NCBI GenBank assembly: GCA_020796225.1
Contig: CM036755.1
Location: 14,108,817 to 14,172,816, forward strand
Direction: 5' to 3'
Length of the DNA stretch: 64,000 nucleotides
Origin: Arion vulgaris
Taxonomy: Eukaryota; Mollusca; Gastropoda; Stylommatophora; Arionidae
In this document: positions 35,900-46,035 of the stretch, piece by piece
Position numbering within the stretch: position 1 is the stretch's first letter
Layout: every line of letters begins with the position of its first letter
Notes under the pieces: generated by a model
Databases searched by the model: none
The model's input: only the letters and a program-made list of their open reading frames with translations
Told to the model about the DNA's origin: nothing
Position numbers and translations under genes: made by a program

Positions 35900-37674
35900 A
35901 TTTCATATTAAGAGAAATGTTAAGAATCAACAATAAACCAGGCACGTTGTACATGTCGGAGATGGGATCAATAGAACAAACAATGGAGGAAAGTACTTCT
36001 AATAGAAACAATTTTGTAGATCAACTATGTTTAAAGTCAGGTAGTGAGTTAGATAGTATAGTCAAAGAACATGATGAGGAGATAGCATGTTACAAAAACA
36101 CATGTACGTCTGATGCACGTACGGTTAACTGTCATTGTGAAGCTGCTCTACATCATAAAGTGCAGACGATACAATGTCAAAACAGCAATTGCAGGTTCAT
36201 CAAAAATGTTCGTTACAGTGAGACGCTGCACCCTGATTTCCATAATACACTTTCACAATCAAGTACATGCGAACACGATAGCGTTCTGAACTGTGATAAT
36301 GTACATCCTCTGACATTCGGAACAAATAATAGTGAACAAACGGTTTGTGTACTGATAGATAGCACACCGATATGTCCAAGAAGTGACACTAGCACACCTT
36401 TATCTCAAAGAAGTGACAATAGCACACCCGTATCTCCAAGAAGTGACAATGGCACACCAATATGTTCCAGAAGTGACAATAGGACACCGTTGTGTCAAAG
36501 AAGGGATAATAGCACACTTATTTGTCAAAAAAGTGACAATAGCATACTTATATGTCCAAGAAGTGACAATAGCACACTGTTGTGTCCAAGAAGTGACAAT
36601 AGCACACTGTTGTGTCCAAGAAGTGACAATAGCACACTGTTGTGTCCAAGAAGTGACAATAGCATACTGTTGTGTCCAAGAAGTGACAATAGCATACTTA
36701 TATGTCCAAGAAGTGACAATAGGTCACCTCTATGTTCAAGAAGTGACAATAGCACACTGTTGTGTCCAAGAAGTGACAATAGCATACTTATATGTTCAAG
36801 AAGTGACAATAAATCACCTCTATGTTCAAGAAGTGACCATATCTCACATAAATGTCCAAGAAGTGACAATAGGGCACATATATGCCCAAGAAGTGACAAT
36901 AGGGCACATAAATGTCCAAGAAGTGACAATAGCATACTTATATGTTCAAGAAGTGACCATATCTCACATAAATGTCCAAGAAGTGACAATAGGGCACATA
37001 TATGCCCAAGAAGTGACAATAGGGCACATAAATGTCCAAGAAGTGACAATAAGACACCTCTATGTTCAAGAAGTGACCATATCTCACATAAATGTTCAAG
37101 AAGTGACCATATCTCACATAAATGTCCAAGAAGTGACCATATCTCACATAAATGTTCAAGAAGTGACAATAGGGCACATATATGCCCAAGAAGTGACAAT
37201 AGGGCACATAAATGTCCAAGAAGTGACAATAAGACACCTCTATGTTCAAGAAGTGACCATATCTCACATAAATGTTCAAGAAGTGACCATATCTCACATA
37301 AATGTCCAAGAAGTGACCATATCTCACATAAATGTTCAAGAAGTGACAATAGGGCACATATATGTCCAAGAAGTGACAATAGGGCACATAAATGTCCAAG
37401 AAGTGACAATAGGGCACATAGATGTCCAAGAAGTGACCATATCTCACATAGATGTCCAAGAAACAACCAAAGGACACTGTTTTGTCCAAGAAGTGGCGAT
37501 ATTGTCACAAGAGACTTCACCAAATATTCCTCAAATAAAACATGTAACGGGTGCAAATCTGAAAGGCAGCTAGAATGTAAAATAGTTGATAACTTCTTAC
37601 GAAAGATAATTGCTGGGCTTAAAAATAAAACAGAGCTTGCTTTATATTGTGGTGACACGCTCCATTTTTCATAA
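35900..37674 (+). CDS. Large repeat-containing protein, segment 1 (unrecognised family)
   Basis: About 590 codons. I do not recognise the family. Residues 1 to ~155 (counted from 35887) are non-repetitive, with scattered Cys, including CHC at about 82-84 and two more Cys by residue 103. Residues ~160-536 are about 37 tandem decapeptides of the form C-P/S-R-S-D-N/H plus four variable residues (for example LLCPRSDNST), each encoded by exactly 30 bp. The tail has TCNGC and a short helical-looking segment (NFLRKIIAGL). This frame is chosen over the other open frames because only this one stays open through the 155-codon unique leader. The alternatives start or end within the array. The frame stops at 37672-37674, and the next segment takes over in the +1 frame within a 65-bp overlap. 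Subcellular location and function are unknown. It could be the 5' part of one internal exon continuous with segment 2. Confidence 0.7.
36361..37490 (+). repeat. In-frame 30-bp coding repeat, ~37 copies with a 180-bp higher-order unit
   Basis: The 30-bp unit contains TGTCCAAGAAGTGACAATAG. No indel breaks the register. Left units vary mainly at the four codons after SDN. Right units fall into fixed types (SDHISHKC, SDNRAHIC, SDNRAHKC, SDNKTPLC). The block 37051-37230 is repeated at 37231-37410 with a single noticed difference (TGCCCAAG versus TGTCCAAG), so the latest growth was a 180-bp, six-unit duplication. The lack of indels is what selection for an open frame would give, although the 40-bp satellite is equally indel-free. 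Confidence 0.95.
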
Positions 37675-40600
37675 TGGTCATGAAACAAAAGAAAATGATG
37701 GACCTTCTATATTATATAATCATCAGTTATCTATGTCAAGCAGTTTACAATCAGATATTAGTTTACCATGTACAGTTGAACAATTGAGTTTACAATCAGA
37801 TATTAGTTTACCATATACAGTTGAACAATTGTATTGCTCAAAATCAAATATTGACAACAGTAATCGATCAGTTTCCGAGAAACATCAAGTTGTCAAATTG
37901 TTGGATAGCTGTTCTCTACAGTCATGCACATTCAGTCTGAACAAGAACTTCAACACATGCAAGTCATCAACGTCTGAGTCCACTCTCTGTGACTATACCA
38001 AGATAAGAAAATATGATTCCGACAAGCATAGACTATCTCCGTCAAGATGTTACACATGTGTGACTTTGGAACAAGGACTAGCAGGAGAATATTACAACAG
38101 ACATGAATGCATCAGTAATGTAGACCATGTGTCAAGTCCAAGGCATTATTTCAACCATAGCCAGATATCAGCAACTAGATGTCTTAATAATTATACACTA
38201 TGTAATAGCCATTGTTTAACTACACCAATACAAGCCATACAGTTTGTCCAAGAGAACAACGTTGCAAACTATGACGATCCTTTGGATTCGTGTACGATAC
38301 TGGCTACTCCTAATAATGAGAAATATGGTATCTCATCTAACGCTCTTCACTGTCCCTCATCTGTGGAGAACAAGGCTGGTAACCCGAACAACGGTTCTGA
38401 ACAATTTAGAAATGAAAATGAGACCAGCAGACAACAAAGAATCACATTCAGACAATGCTCTGCTGCGCGTGGTTCTAACCACAATATTCGAACATTTACA
38501 TTGCCAGGAATTACAAGTGATGATCACAGTATCAGTAAAATACCAAACGACACACACATGGGCGATAATAAACCAAGTGAAATTAACAAACTATCCACAT
38601 ATCAACGGCCAATGATGATGAAAGAAGAGAAAACTAAACCATTGGTAAGTCTCAACGCTTGCTCTAATGAGTTAAAGTTATTAATCAAAAGTACAATTAA
38701 AGATATGGAAAAATATAAAGGTAATAATATGTACTTCGAACAAACACTCAAGGTAATTTTTCTAGGACAACCTGCACATTTAATTGCAGGAGAAAGAGGT
38801 CAAACATCAAAGACTGTCTCTGAAGATTCATGCACACGTCGGTATGTTCCTATTGATACTTCAAGGAAAGGTATACATAGACATTGTACATCACCTGATC
38901 TGCTAACTGTACAGAGCACACTGAAAACTAACAGCAGTCAAGATACGGGGATTCAAATGAGTGCATCTATGAAATTTATTGCTGGAAACATACCATATGC
39001 TGCATCCAAGCCCATTGACATATTTGGAGCTAACATGGACAATTCTCTGTCAACCACTGACAAATTTCAGACAGTTCACAAGACAGTGAATCAAATCAAC
39101 AACGCTAAAACAATATCAAAATGTGCGGCTCAGAAAGAAATGATAGATGGTGGAAATAGCTTGAACAAGATACACGGAAAGATCACCAAGGCAGTTTTAA
39201 AACGACGATCAAATGACAAGTTTGCGTGTAGCAAAGATTTATGTCCAGAACTAGTGACCAAACTAAATACCCCATCAGTGAAACATGTACCAGAAATATC
39301 ACACAGAAACAATATGTTACATTCAACAGGAAAATGTTATCAGACAATCTCCACAGAATGCCAAAATGATATTATTTGCAATTATTTACATAGAAAATAT
39401 GGCAAAAATTTGGCAGTCAATGATAAAAGGATTTGTAAACTTTTGAACATTATTAAAAGTAGGGTCAGAAATACAAATGTGGCAAATAAATTGCTTTTGA
39501 CTGAAGAGAAAGTAAGAGATAAACAAAGAAAACGTCTGGATGAATTGGCTATTTCTTGTCCGGATGTTGACCAGCTACAGAAAATCAAATCAAGTTATAC
39601 TGAAAAAGATGAGCACACGTGCAACAAGCAAGACAGTTCCGGAGATTGTGTATCTAGTGACAAACAGTTGCAACAGTCTCACCAAATAGTAGATCAACCA
39701 TCCATCTGTAAGTATCACCGTATAGAAGACGACATTCTGGAAGATGAACCACATTTGAAGTATAATAATCATAATGAACGCAGTACTAAATGCATATTAG
39801 AATGTATTGCCCGAGCACGCAACTTACAAAAACATCAAGTAACTAAAGATAATAGTCAAATAAGAAACGATAACAAGAGAGATACCATCGCCAGCAAGAG
39901 AAAGATAATATCTAGCCACGGCAAAACTCAAAACACAGCTTCAAAGGAATCTTTTCTATTGATGACAAGCAAGTCATATTTGACTCCAGAAAAACAAATC
40001 TGTTCAAAACTTGAAAGAAAAGCAAGAGCTCTGTTGCCTAGAGGCAATGTTGACCAAGAGAGACGTGAAAATATGTATGCCACTGACAACTTTAATAGCG
40101 GTCAACTATTATCTAGCTCTGATACGCGTAGCAGCTCGGACGTTTCATATAATATAGTGTCGCCCAAATGGCCAGTTTCATCTAATTTCATTTCCAAATC
40201 ACCATTGTCCTTATCTCAACTAGAGTTGTCAAGATGTGCAAACCAAGATTTCAATGTATCTCGTGGAAGTCAAACACAATGTGACCTTGAGAATATTCCA
40301 TATTTAACACAGCAAAGAAAACGACAGTATGAAATGGATCAGAAACTACTTTTGGATGAAATCAAGAAAAGGCCATGGGGTGAGTCAAAACTGAAACTAT
40401 TACAACAGTTTCTTTCTATTTCTAAACAAAGTGACATGTTAGATTGCACCATACGTGCTCCTTCTATAGATCACCATCAGAATACTATTGAAAGCAGTGC
40501 AAGAAAGATGACCACACAGCCTCATATTGATAATAACATTTATAATCTTTCGTCTATATTGAAACACAAGGAAAGTCAAGACTTGCCACAAGAGTATAAT

Positions 40601-43600
40601 ATGTGCGTAACTGACCCTTATAAAGATTATATGTCAGATACTTATAAAGACAGTTGGCATGAGTATCTGAGTAACGACATGACAGAAGATCAATATATTG
40701 TTGAAACAGATCAAGAGTGTCTACTGGATGATACATGTTCTCAGGAGTCATTAGAGACAATAAGAGCTTGTGACAGTGATTTACTTGTTGTAGCGTGTAA
40801 CGACACACAACAAAGTAACGACAAGAGTTCTATGAACTCAATAGCTACCCAAACAAGATCAGCCACAAGTTTATATATGGCTGAAGTCATAAGAAGTAGG
40901 TCAACAATAATATCCACTGACAGCTATAGAAGACGGGACAAACAACATATAGGCCATGACAGTGCACAGAAAATGCTGGTGAGACTGGAATCATCAACTG
41001 ATCAGCCAGATGAATATCGCTATTTCAATGAAAATGATGAAATATACCAGTTTCCTACAATGTCAAACCGACATACACCAGTCAAAGAAACAACAAAGAC
41101 GTGGCATGGAACTGAGACATCACACGTGACTAAAGGTCCATCGTTTTCGTTTGAAACTCTCCACAACTGGTCATCACCTACTAATTCACCAGTCAAAGAA
41201 ATGACTGATAACCAAATGTGGCCGGTAAAAACTGAAAGCAAGTCGAGACAATCAGGTGAAACAGGTGTTGATAATGTTCTTATTTCATTCAGCAATATTA
41301 GCGTCAGTACCGAACATTCCATGGCATTGCCTGAATTAATACCCATATTTTCATCTTCACAAGAAGAGTCGTTGTATTACAATACTCGTCCTAAACAAGA
41401 ACATCAGTATAGTGGTCAAAGGAGGACAACACATGAATATCAATTACATAGTTTGAGTGATATACATGTAACAGACAGTGAATACATGGAACATCTCACA
41501 CCAGATACTAAGAACAAATACCAACATTTATCTTATATAAACAAACAGACAGTTCAGTTAACTCATTCACCACCTTCAATACAATTGGAAGGGGAACAGG
41601 TTTCATATATGGAAATCATTCCCAAAAAAGGTAAATGCCAAGGACTTCGTCTTTCAGAATTGGATCATCTCCGATTCACTGAAACTGTGGAAGCACGACC
41701 ATCCTTTAAGTCGACAAGGTCCAAGAAGGATGAGCATATTCAATGGGCATTGAACAAACAACTTCCCTGTACTGCCGTACCAAGTATAGTTTCTTCTGCA
41801 CTATGTTCTAATAGTGTCCGTTCTGAAGATTCAGATAAAAGCAGCGACAACAAGTCTAAAATTCCCGTTCAGGGTCGCTCCAAAATGTTACCGTTCACGC
41901 ATAAAGACAACTTTTGTAACCGTTTGTTTCTCACAAATGAACCAATGGTCAAGGACACTAGTCGTGCCTTAGAAGATGAACAGGACAACTTTTCCAGATG
42001 GACAATTTCTAAGCCGGATGAGGAAGTGAGCAAGGATGACATGGCACGCACCGAGAACACGATGTATTGCTCCGACAGATACACTCCCATCAAGATATAT
42101 AGTGACATGTTTAAAGATAACGACAAGAGATCAAATCACAGAGAAAGGTGTACGCGAAATGAATATAAGGTAATTGATAATAATGCCAAATACACCAACT
42201 TTGTGATGAACAAAACATTTGACATGACGCCTGCCTATAAAAATAAAAACGACGACATGACGCCTGCCTATAAAAATAAAAACGGCAGGTATAAATCTTT
42301 AAAGAAGACGTCTCCTAGCAACGTTTATCCAGTTGCTGAACAGATGCAAGCCGGCGACATTGGATCATGTATAGAAAGTAACTTTTACACTTTGCCGGAG
42401 ACGTCGCGTGGTGCAAAATGTTGCTACCCGCATACAGACAAGAAGGAACAACAAGCGCAGAAGAAACGAACTGCAATGAAACTCGAATTTTGGGAAAACA
42501 GATCAGAAAAACTATCCTGCATTGAGCAACGTTGCCAAGTACTAAAAAAAGATAAGAGAAATAAACATGTCATGAGAAGCAGTAATGAAGATAAAAGTGA
42601 GAGACTGAAAGAAGATATTAAATCAGATGCTACAGTTCATGTGAAAGTCATCTCAAACTCTCGGAGATTATCAAGCGTGAAACATGAAAGACGACACAGA
42701 TCAGATCACAGTTCAGACTATGATAACTTTGACAATGTTCGATCTGTGAAAATCACAAATCAGCTTCCACGACACAATACAACACGAATTAGCCATCATA
42801 TAAAATCCCAGAAGAAATTATCAAGAGTTGTATCAGACAAAAATGATATTGAAAGTCCAGAAAAACTAGAAGTGCACAAAGAAAACTATAAAGTTTCCAG
42901 ACATCGAGAACAGCTCAAACCAGTTAACTGTCAACTGAATCTAGTTAATATAAAAAATATTGCACATAATATATACAAACAAGATAGTCTCGCAAATGAA
43001 GTCACAACGAAAATAAAAAAGAAGACGACACATAGTCCCCTGGAATTCAGAACTGAAGGATCTAGCAAAGTTATCAACAAGAAAAAGTACAAGCATGACA
43101 ACAGAATGGAGCCTAGCAAATCTCGTCTATCTGGTACCACCAAACCACATCATAAACATATCAAACGTGATCCAAGTTTGAGAACAAAACATTCTCCATT
43201 AAATAGTGCTAAAAAGAAACATTTTACTCGCGTCACTGCTAAAACAATACTTAGCAACAGTCCCAAAGGTCTGGATAAATCGGTGGTTACGTTACGTCTG
43301 AGATCAAAAACTCCTACTTTATATCGTTCATGCGATTGTCCAGATAAAATAAATTGTATTTGTAAATACAAAAAATTAAAATCACCACTAAAAGACATCC
43401 AATGTAAAGGAAAACAAGCAAGCAAGAACAGATCAAAATATTCAGGAACGTACGGAAAGTCAACCATTGAATCTAAAGATAACATTCGTGTGATGTCCAC
43501 CCTGCCTGCTTTACTTCGTCGCAAGAATGTAATAGGATCAATAGTAACAAATCATGCCAGTAATTATACAATAGTTAATACAAGTCCTAAAAATATCACA

Positions 43601-44605
43601 TCGTGCAATGCTACACGTGATTGTGACAACACAAAACATATCACATCGTGCAATGCTACACGTGATTGTGACAACACAAAACAAAGCATGTTGAAGGGTG
43701 ACAATTGCAGATTGAAAACAGCAGCAGATAATATTGGCAACCTGAAATGTCGTCTTTCATCTCCACCAAATGCATTTTCGAAAGGTCGCGGTGACTATGC
43801 CCTATTGAACATTTCGAAATCAAAGAGTCATGGTAATTATGATGAAGTTTGTCCACAAACACTACTGTCAGCATGTTCGTCTCAATACTGCGTCTGCAAT
43901 ACTAATCCACATGTGACATATGAGCCAAAACCGAAGAATTTTACTTCATTTACTTCTTTAGCATCCTCGTATGATCTCAGACACCAGAAGAAACATATGT
44001 TTCCAGATGGAAATCAGAAATGTGATGTCTTTGATTGGTATGGATCAACTGTCAATAACATCTCCGAAAAAGCACAAGAAAAACAGCAAAAAAAGTCTCC
44101 TGTTGGTGCAAATTTTGGGCTCAGCACGAACACACAGACAAAACACAATCCATTGGTTGGTAAAAAAAAGGAAATGAAAAGAAAAACAGTCATGAAAAAG
44201 ACACCAAACAGTTTAGGAAATCCTACTGAAGCGGCACTAGAATGTAACAGTACTAAAGCAAAGATTTACCAACCAAAAGCAAAGATTAAAACACACGTGC
44301 ATTATCCATGTAAAAAAATGCAATCTATACAGCACAAATGTACAAATAAAACTGAAACTGAGCATCCGAAAGCTGGAGTGAATAAAACAGATGTCAAACA
44401 TCATCATCCAGTGTCAGGTGATGCAAGAAAACATGTACAGTTTGGTGTACACATCTGTTCTACAGATAGACAATTAGATAAAAAGACATTAAAAATATTC
44501 ACAATCAATGTCTCCAAAAGAAAAACAAGAATTGCTACATTTTCCGAATGTTGTCAACAATCATCAATCAAAAATGGACAGAATGCAATCGGTGACAGAC
44601 TCTAA
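37610..44605 (+). CDS. Large disordered Ser/Asn/Lys-rich protein, segment 2 (unrecognised family)
   Basis: About 2,330 codons open without a stop, by far the strongest coding signal in the window. No conserved enzymatic domain is recognised. It opens just after a TAA at 37607 and overlaps segment 1 by 65 bp. Composition is Ser, Asn, Lys, Thr and His rich. Two stretches look helical and charged: about residues 588-650 (RKYGKNLAVNDKRICKLLNI and onward) and about 897-940 (QRKRQYEMDQKLLLDEIKKR and onward). The C-terminal third is strongly basic. A symmetric Cys cluster CDCPDKINCIC begins at residue ~1908 (C-x-C-x5-C-x-C). Three recent in-frame tandem duplications are visible: 45 bp at 37742/37787, 33 bp at 42221/42254 and 45 bp at 43593/43638. 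Their lengths are all multiples of three, which supports selection on the frame. Large single-exon disordered proteins include centrosomal, chromatin and germline proteins, but I see no specific match. Confidence 0.82.
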   Translation: MLGLKIKQSLLYIVVTRSIFHNGHETKENDGPSILYNHQLSMSSSLQSDISLPCTVEQLSLQSDISLPYTVEQLYCSKSNIDNSNRSVSEKHQVVKLLDSCSLQSCTFSLNKNFNTCKSSTSESTLCDYTKIRKYDSDKHRLSPSRCYTCVTLEQGLAGEYYNRHECISNVDHVSSPRHYFNHSQISATRCLNNYTLCNSHCLTTPIQAIQFVQENNVANYDDPLDSCTILATPNNEKYGISSNALHCPSSVENKAGNPNNGSEQFRNENETSRQQRITFRQCSAARGSNHNIRTFTLPGITSDDHSISKIPNDTHMGDNKPSEINKLSTYQRPMMMKEEKTKPLVSLNACSNELKLLIKSTIKDMEKYKGNNMYFEQTLKVIFLGQPAHLIAGERGQTSKTVSEDSCTRRYVPIDTSRKGIHRHCTSPDLLTVQSTLKTNSSQDTGIQMSASMKFIAGNIPYAASKPIDIFGANMDNSLSTTDKFQTVHKTVNQINNAKTISKCAAQKEMIDGGNSLNKIHGKITKAVLKRRSNDKFACSKDLCPELVTKLNTPSVKHVPEISHRNNMLHSTGKCYQTISTECQNDIICNYLHRKYGKNLAVNDKRICKLLNIIKSRVRNTNVANKLLLTEEKVRDKQRKRLDELAISCPDVDQLQKIKSSYTEKDEHTCNKQDSSGDCVSSDKQLQQSHQIVDQPSICKYHRIEDDILEDEPHLKYNNHNERSTKCILECIARARNLQKHQVTKDNSQIRNDNKRDTIASKRKIISSHGKTQNTASKESFLLMTSKSYLTPEKQICSKLERKARALLPRGNVDQERRENMYATDNFNSGQLLSSSDTRSSSDVSYNIVSPKWPVSSNFISKSPLSLSQLELSRCANQDFNVSRGSQTQCDLENIPYLTQQRKRQYEMDQKLLLDEIKKRPWGESKLKLLQQFLSISKQSDMLDCTIRAPSIDHHQNTIESSARKMTTQPHIDNNIYNLSSILKHKESQDLPQEYNMCVTDPYKDYMSDTYKDSWHEYLSNDMTEDQYIVETDQECLLDDTCSQESLETIRACDSDLLVVACNDTQQSNDKSSMNSIATQTRSATSLYMAEVIRSRSTIISTDSYRRRDKQHIGHDSAQKMLVRLESSTDQPDEYRYFNENDEIYQFPTMSNRHTPVKETTKTWHGTETSHVTKGPSFSFETLHNWSSPTNSPVKEMTDNQMWPVKTESKSRQSGETGVDNVLISFSNISVSTEHSMALPELIPIFSSSQEESLYYNTRPKQEHQYSGQRRTTHEYQLHSLSDIHVTDSEYMEHLTPDTKNKYQHLSYINKQTVQLTHSPPSIQLEGEQVSYMEIIPKKGKCQGLRLSELDHLRFTETVEARPSFKSTRSKKDEHIQWALNKQLPCTAVPSIVSSALCSNSVRSEDSDKSSDNKSKIPVQGRSKMLPFTHKDNFCNRLFLTNEPMVKDTSRALEDEQDNFSRWTISKPDEEVSKDDMARTENTMYCSDRYTPIKIYSDMFKDNDKRSNHRERCTRNEYKVIDNNAKYTNFVMNKTFDMTPAYKNKNDDMTPAYKNKNGRYKSLKKTSPSNVYPVAEQMQAGDIGSCIESNFYTLPETSRGAKCCYPHTDKKEQQAQKKRTAMKLEFWENRSEKLSCIEQRCQVLKKDKRNKHVMRSSNEDKSERLKEDIKSDATVHVKVISNSRRLSSVKHERRHRSDHSSDYDNFDNVRSVKITNQLPRHNTTRISHHIKSQKKLSRVVSDKNDIESPEKLEVHKENYKVSRHREQLKPVNCQLNLVNIKNIAHNIYKQDSLANEVTTKIKKKTTHSPLEFRTEGSSKVINKKKYKHDNRMEPSKSRLSGTTKPHHKHIKRDPSLRTKHSPLNSAKKKHFTRVTAKTILSNSPKGLDKSVVTLRLRSKTPTLYRSCDCPDKINCICKYKKLKSPLKDIQCKGKQASKNRSKYSGTYGKSTIESKDNIRVMSTLPALLRRKNVIGSIVTNHASNYTIVNTSPKNITSCNATRDCDNTKHITSCNATRDCDNTKQSMLKGDNCRLKTAADNIGNLKCRLSSPPNAFSKGRGDYALLNISKSKSHGNYDEVCPQTLLSACSSQYCVCNTNPHVTYEPKPKNFTSFTSLASSYDLRHQKKHMFPDGNQKCDVFDWYGSTVNNISEKAQEKQQKKSPVGANFGLSTNTQTKHNPLVGKKKEMKRKTVMKKTPNSLGNPTEAALECNSTKAKIYQPKAKIKTHVHYPCKKMQSIQHKCTNKTETEHPKAGVNKTDVKHHHPVSGDARKHVQFGVHICSTDRQLDKKTLKIFTINVSKRKTRIATFSECCQQSSIKNGQNAIGDRL

Positions 44606-45572
44606 ACAACACAGTACTAGAAAGAATTCGTTGAGTCCATGTTTAACATCCCCGCCCCGCATCTGTGCTAAAACAAACGGTGATATGTGTAGCGAACAAT
44701 ATACACAGCTAAGTTCTGAAATCGAACATACCGTGTTACCAATATTTCGTCCCTCTACTCAACACCAGTATGAGTTTAACAAAGAAATGGACACTTCATT
44801 GTCCAATGATGAATACAGATATGGTGACAATAATTCCAGATACAAGTCTTCAAGTCAACAAAATTATTCAGTCGGTAATGATAAGGAAACGATATTCGTA
44901 ACTACATTAGAGAAGTCAATACCAATAGATAAGAGACTCTCCAACGACGATAACAATGATGTTAGGATGACAACTGTATCTCCACCTGTGTACCAATTTC
45001 ACCAGAATATGTCTCTGTTTTCTCCACCTAAGAAATCTTCACATGGAACTAACACGCTGCACAATACCAAGATTTCGATTCCACAAAACAAGGAGAGATG
45101 TCACTCACCAGAAGAACAGGATGTTACAAGTGATTCAATTGCAGACGATTTATCTGTTTTTCATAATACAACAGATGACGTATCAGCTTCAGCCATCTTT
45201 GATAATTCTTCACCAGTTCTCAACTACCCTAGGAGAACATCTCGAATTATGAAGACAAAGAAATATTCAATCTTGCAACCTCAACCCCTAAAACAAATAA
45301 CAAATCAACGCAATCAAAAAGTACAACATAAGTATCCCAAAAATAAGATACTACAGCAAATCAACGACCAACATAGCAATATGTATAACTCTACTGCATA
45401 CAGTAACATGTTAAACTCCAAACCACATTATGATACAATATATCAACAACAAACAGGACAGCACATTCGACAGAGACCAAAATTTTATCATCTCACGACC
45501 TCTCCTGAACGTGAAAAGGGTATTTTGAAAACCAAATTAAGCAACTTGAATTTTAAAGGACCACATAGTTGA
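44508..45572 (+). CDS. Large disordered protein, segment 3 (C-terminal end)
   Basis: About 355 codons in the +1 frame relative to segment 2, with a 98-bp overlap (44508-44605). Composition matches segment 2 (Ser, Asn, Gln, His rich, with Thr-Ser-Pro motifs such as LSPCLTSPP and YHLTTSPERE), so I read it as the same protein after a frame change. It is not likely a separate gene, because no promoter or gap separates them. The end (KGILKTKLSNLNFKGPHS) is followed by TGA at 45570-45572 and, 200 bp on, by polyadenylation-like signals. A true ATG (44508) exists, but starting there would ignore the upstream coding continuity. The shift could be a one-base assembly or mutational insertion in the A-rich stretch at 44515-44530, or a very small intron. 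Confidence 0.7.
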   Translation: MSPKEKQELLHFPNVVNNHQSKMDRMQSVTDSKQHSTRKNSLSPCLTSPPRICAKTNGDMCSEQYTQLSSEIEHTVLPIFRPSTQHQYEFNKEMDTSLSNDEYRYGDNNSRYKSSSQQNYSVGNDKETIFVTTLEKSIPIDKRLSNDDNNDVRMTTVSPPVYQFHQNMSLFSPPKKSSHGTNTLHNTKISIPQNKERCHSPEEQDVTSDSIADDLSVFHNTTDDVSASAIFDNSSPVLNYPRRTSRIMKTKKYSILQPQPLKQITNQRNQKVQHKYPKNKILQQINDQHSNMYNSTAYSNMLNSKPHYDTIYQQQTGQHIRQRPKFYHLTTSPEREKGILKTKLSNLNFKGPHS

Positions 45573-45778
45573 GAGCCAAGCAGAGTCAAATAGTTGTTGA
45601 CATGCTCTACAGAACTGATGTATTCATCACATCGTCATGACGTCTTCTAAAGCTACACGGCTAGGACAACTGTTGCGCGTTCTGTTGGATTATATAATGA
45701 TAAGCACTTTCTAACATCTAAAATATATATTTACAAATAACAAAATATGTCTTGTCACTTTCTTTCAGTATTATTTAG

Positions 45779-45788
45779 AATAAATAAA
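45779..45788 (+). terminator. Tandem polyadenylation signal of the large gene
   Basis: AATAAATAAA overlaps two AATAAA hexamers about 205 bp after the stop codon of segment 3. It is the first such signal downstream in the plus orientation. Cleavage would fall near 45800, right where a dispersed repeat starts. Confidence 0.5.
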
Positions 45789-45790
45789 TC

Positions 45791-45880
45791 AGCGAGCCAC
45801 GGGAACCATCAGTATGCATACTTTTCGATATCTGTTGGGGAGACTGAGCAGCTATGGGTCTGCCCGGAGTGCAATGACGT
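45791..45880 (+). mobile_element. Dispersed repeat D1, copy 1
   Basis: GCGAGCCACGGGAACCATCA, GTATGCATACTTTTCGATAT and CTGTTGGGGAGACTGA match, in order, GTGAGCCACCGAAACCATCA, GTATTCATATCCATCGACAT and CTGTTGCGATCAGACTGA at 52804-52865. The two copies are diverged and in the same orientation. The element class is unknown. Confidence 0.6.
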
Positions 45881-46035
45881 CAGTTTAGTAACCAATAACC
45901 GATAACTAGAACAAGGTTGTCCGACGCGATGACCGCGGGCGCCATGTGGCATTGTACTTTTCTGGCACCCTATATACTCCCTGACTTTAACGATAATCAA
46001 AATTGTAAGTGGGAAAGAAAAGCATTTCTTAATAA

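Noticed and set aside
36383..37688. Alternative plus and minus frames through the 30-bp coding repeat (396 and 387 codons)
   Set aside because: They begin or end within the array or its edges. Only the chosen frame stays open through the 155-codon unique leader.
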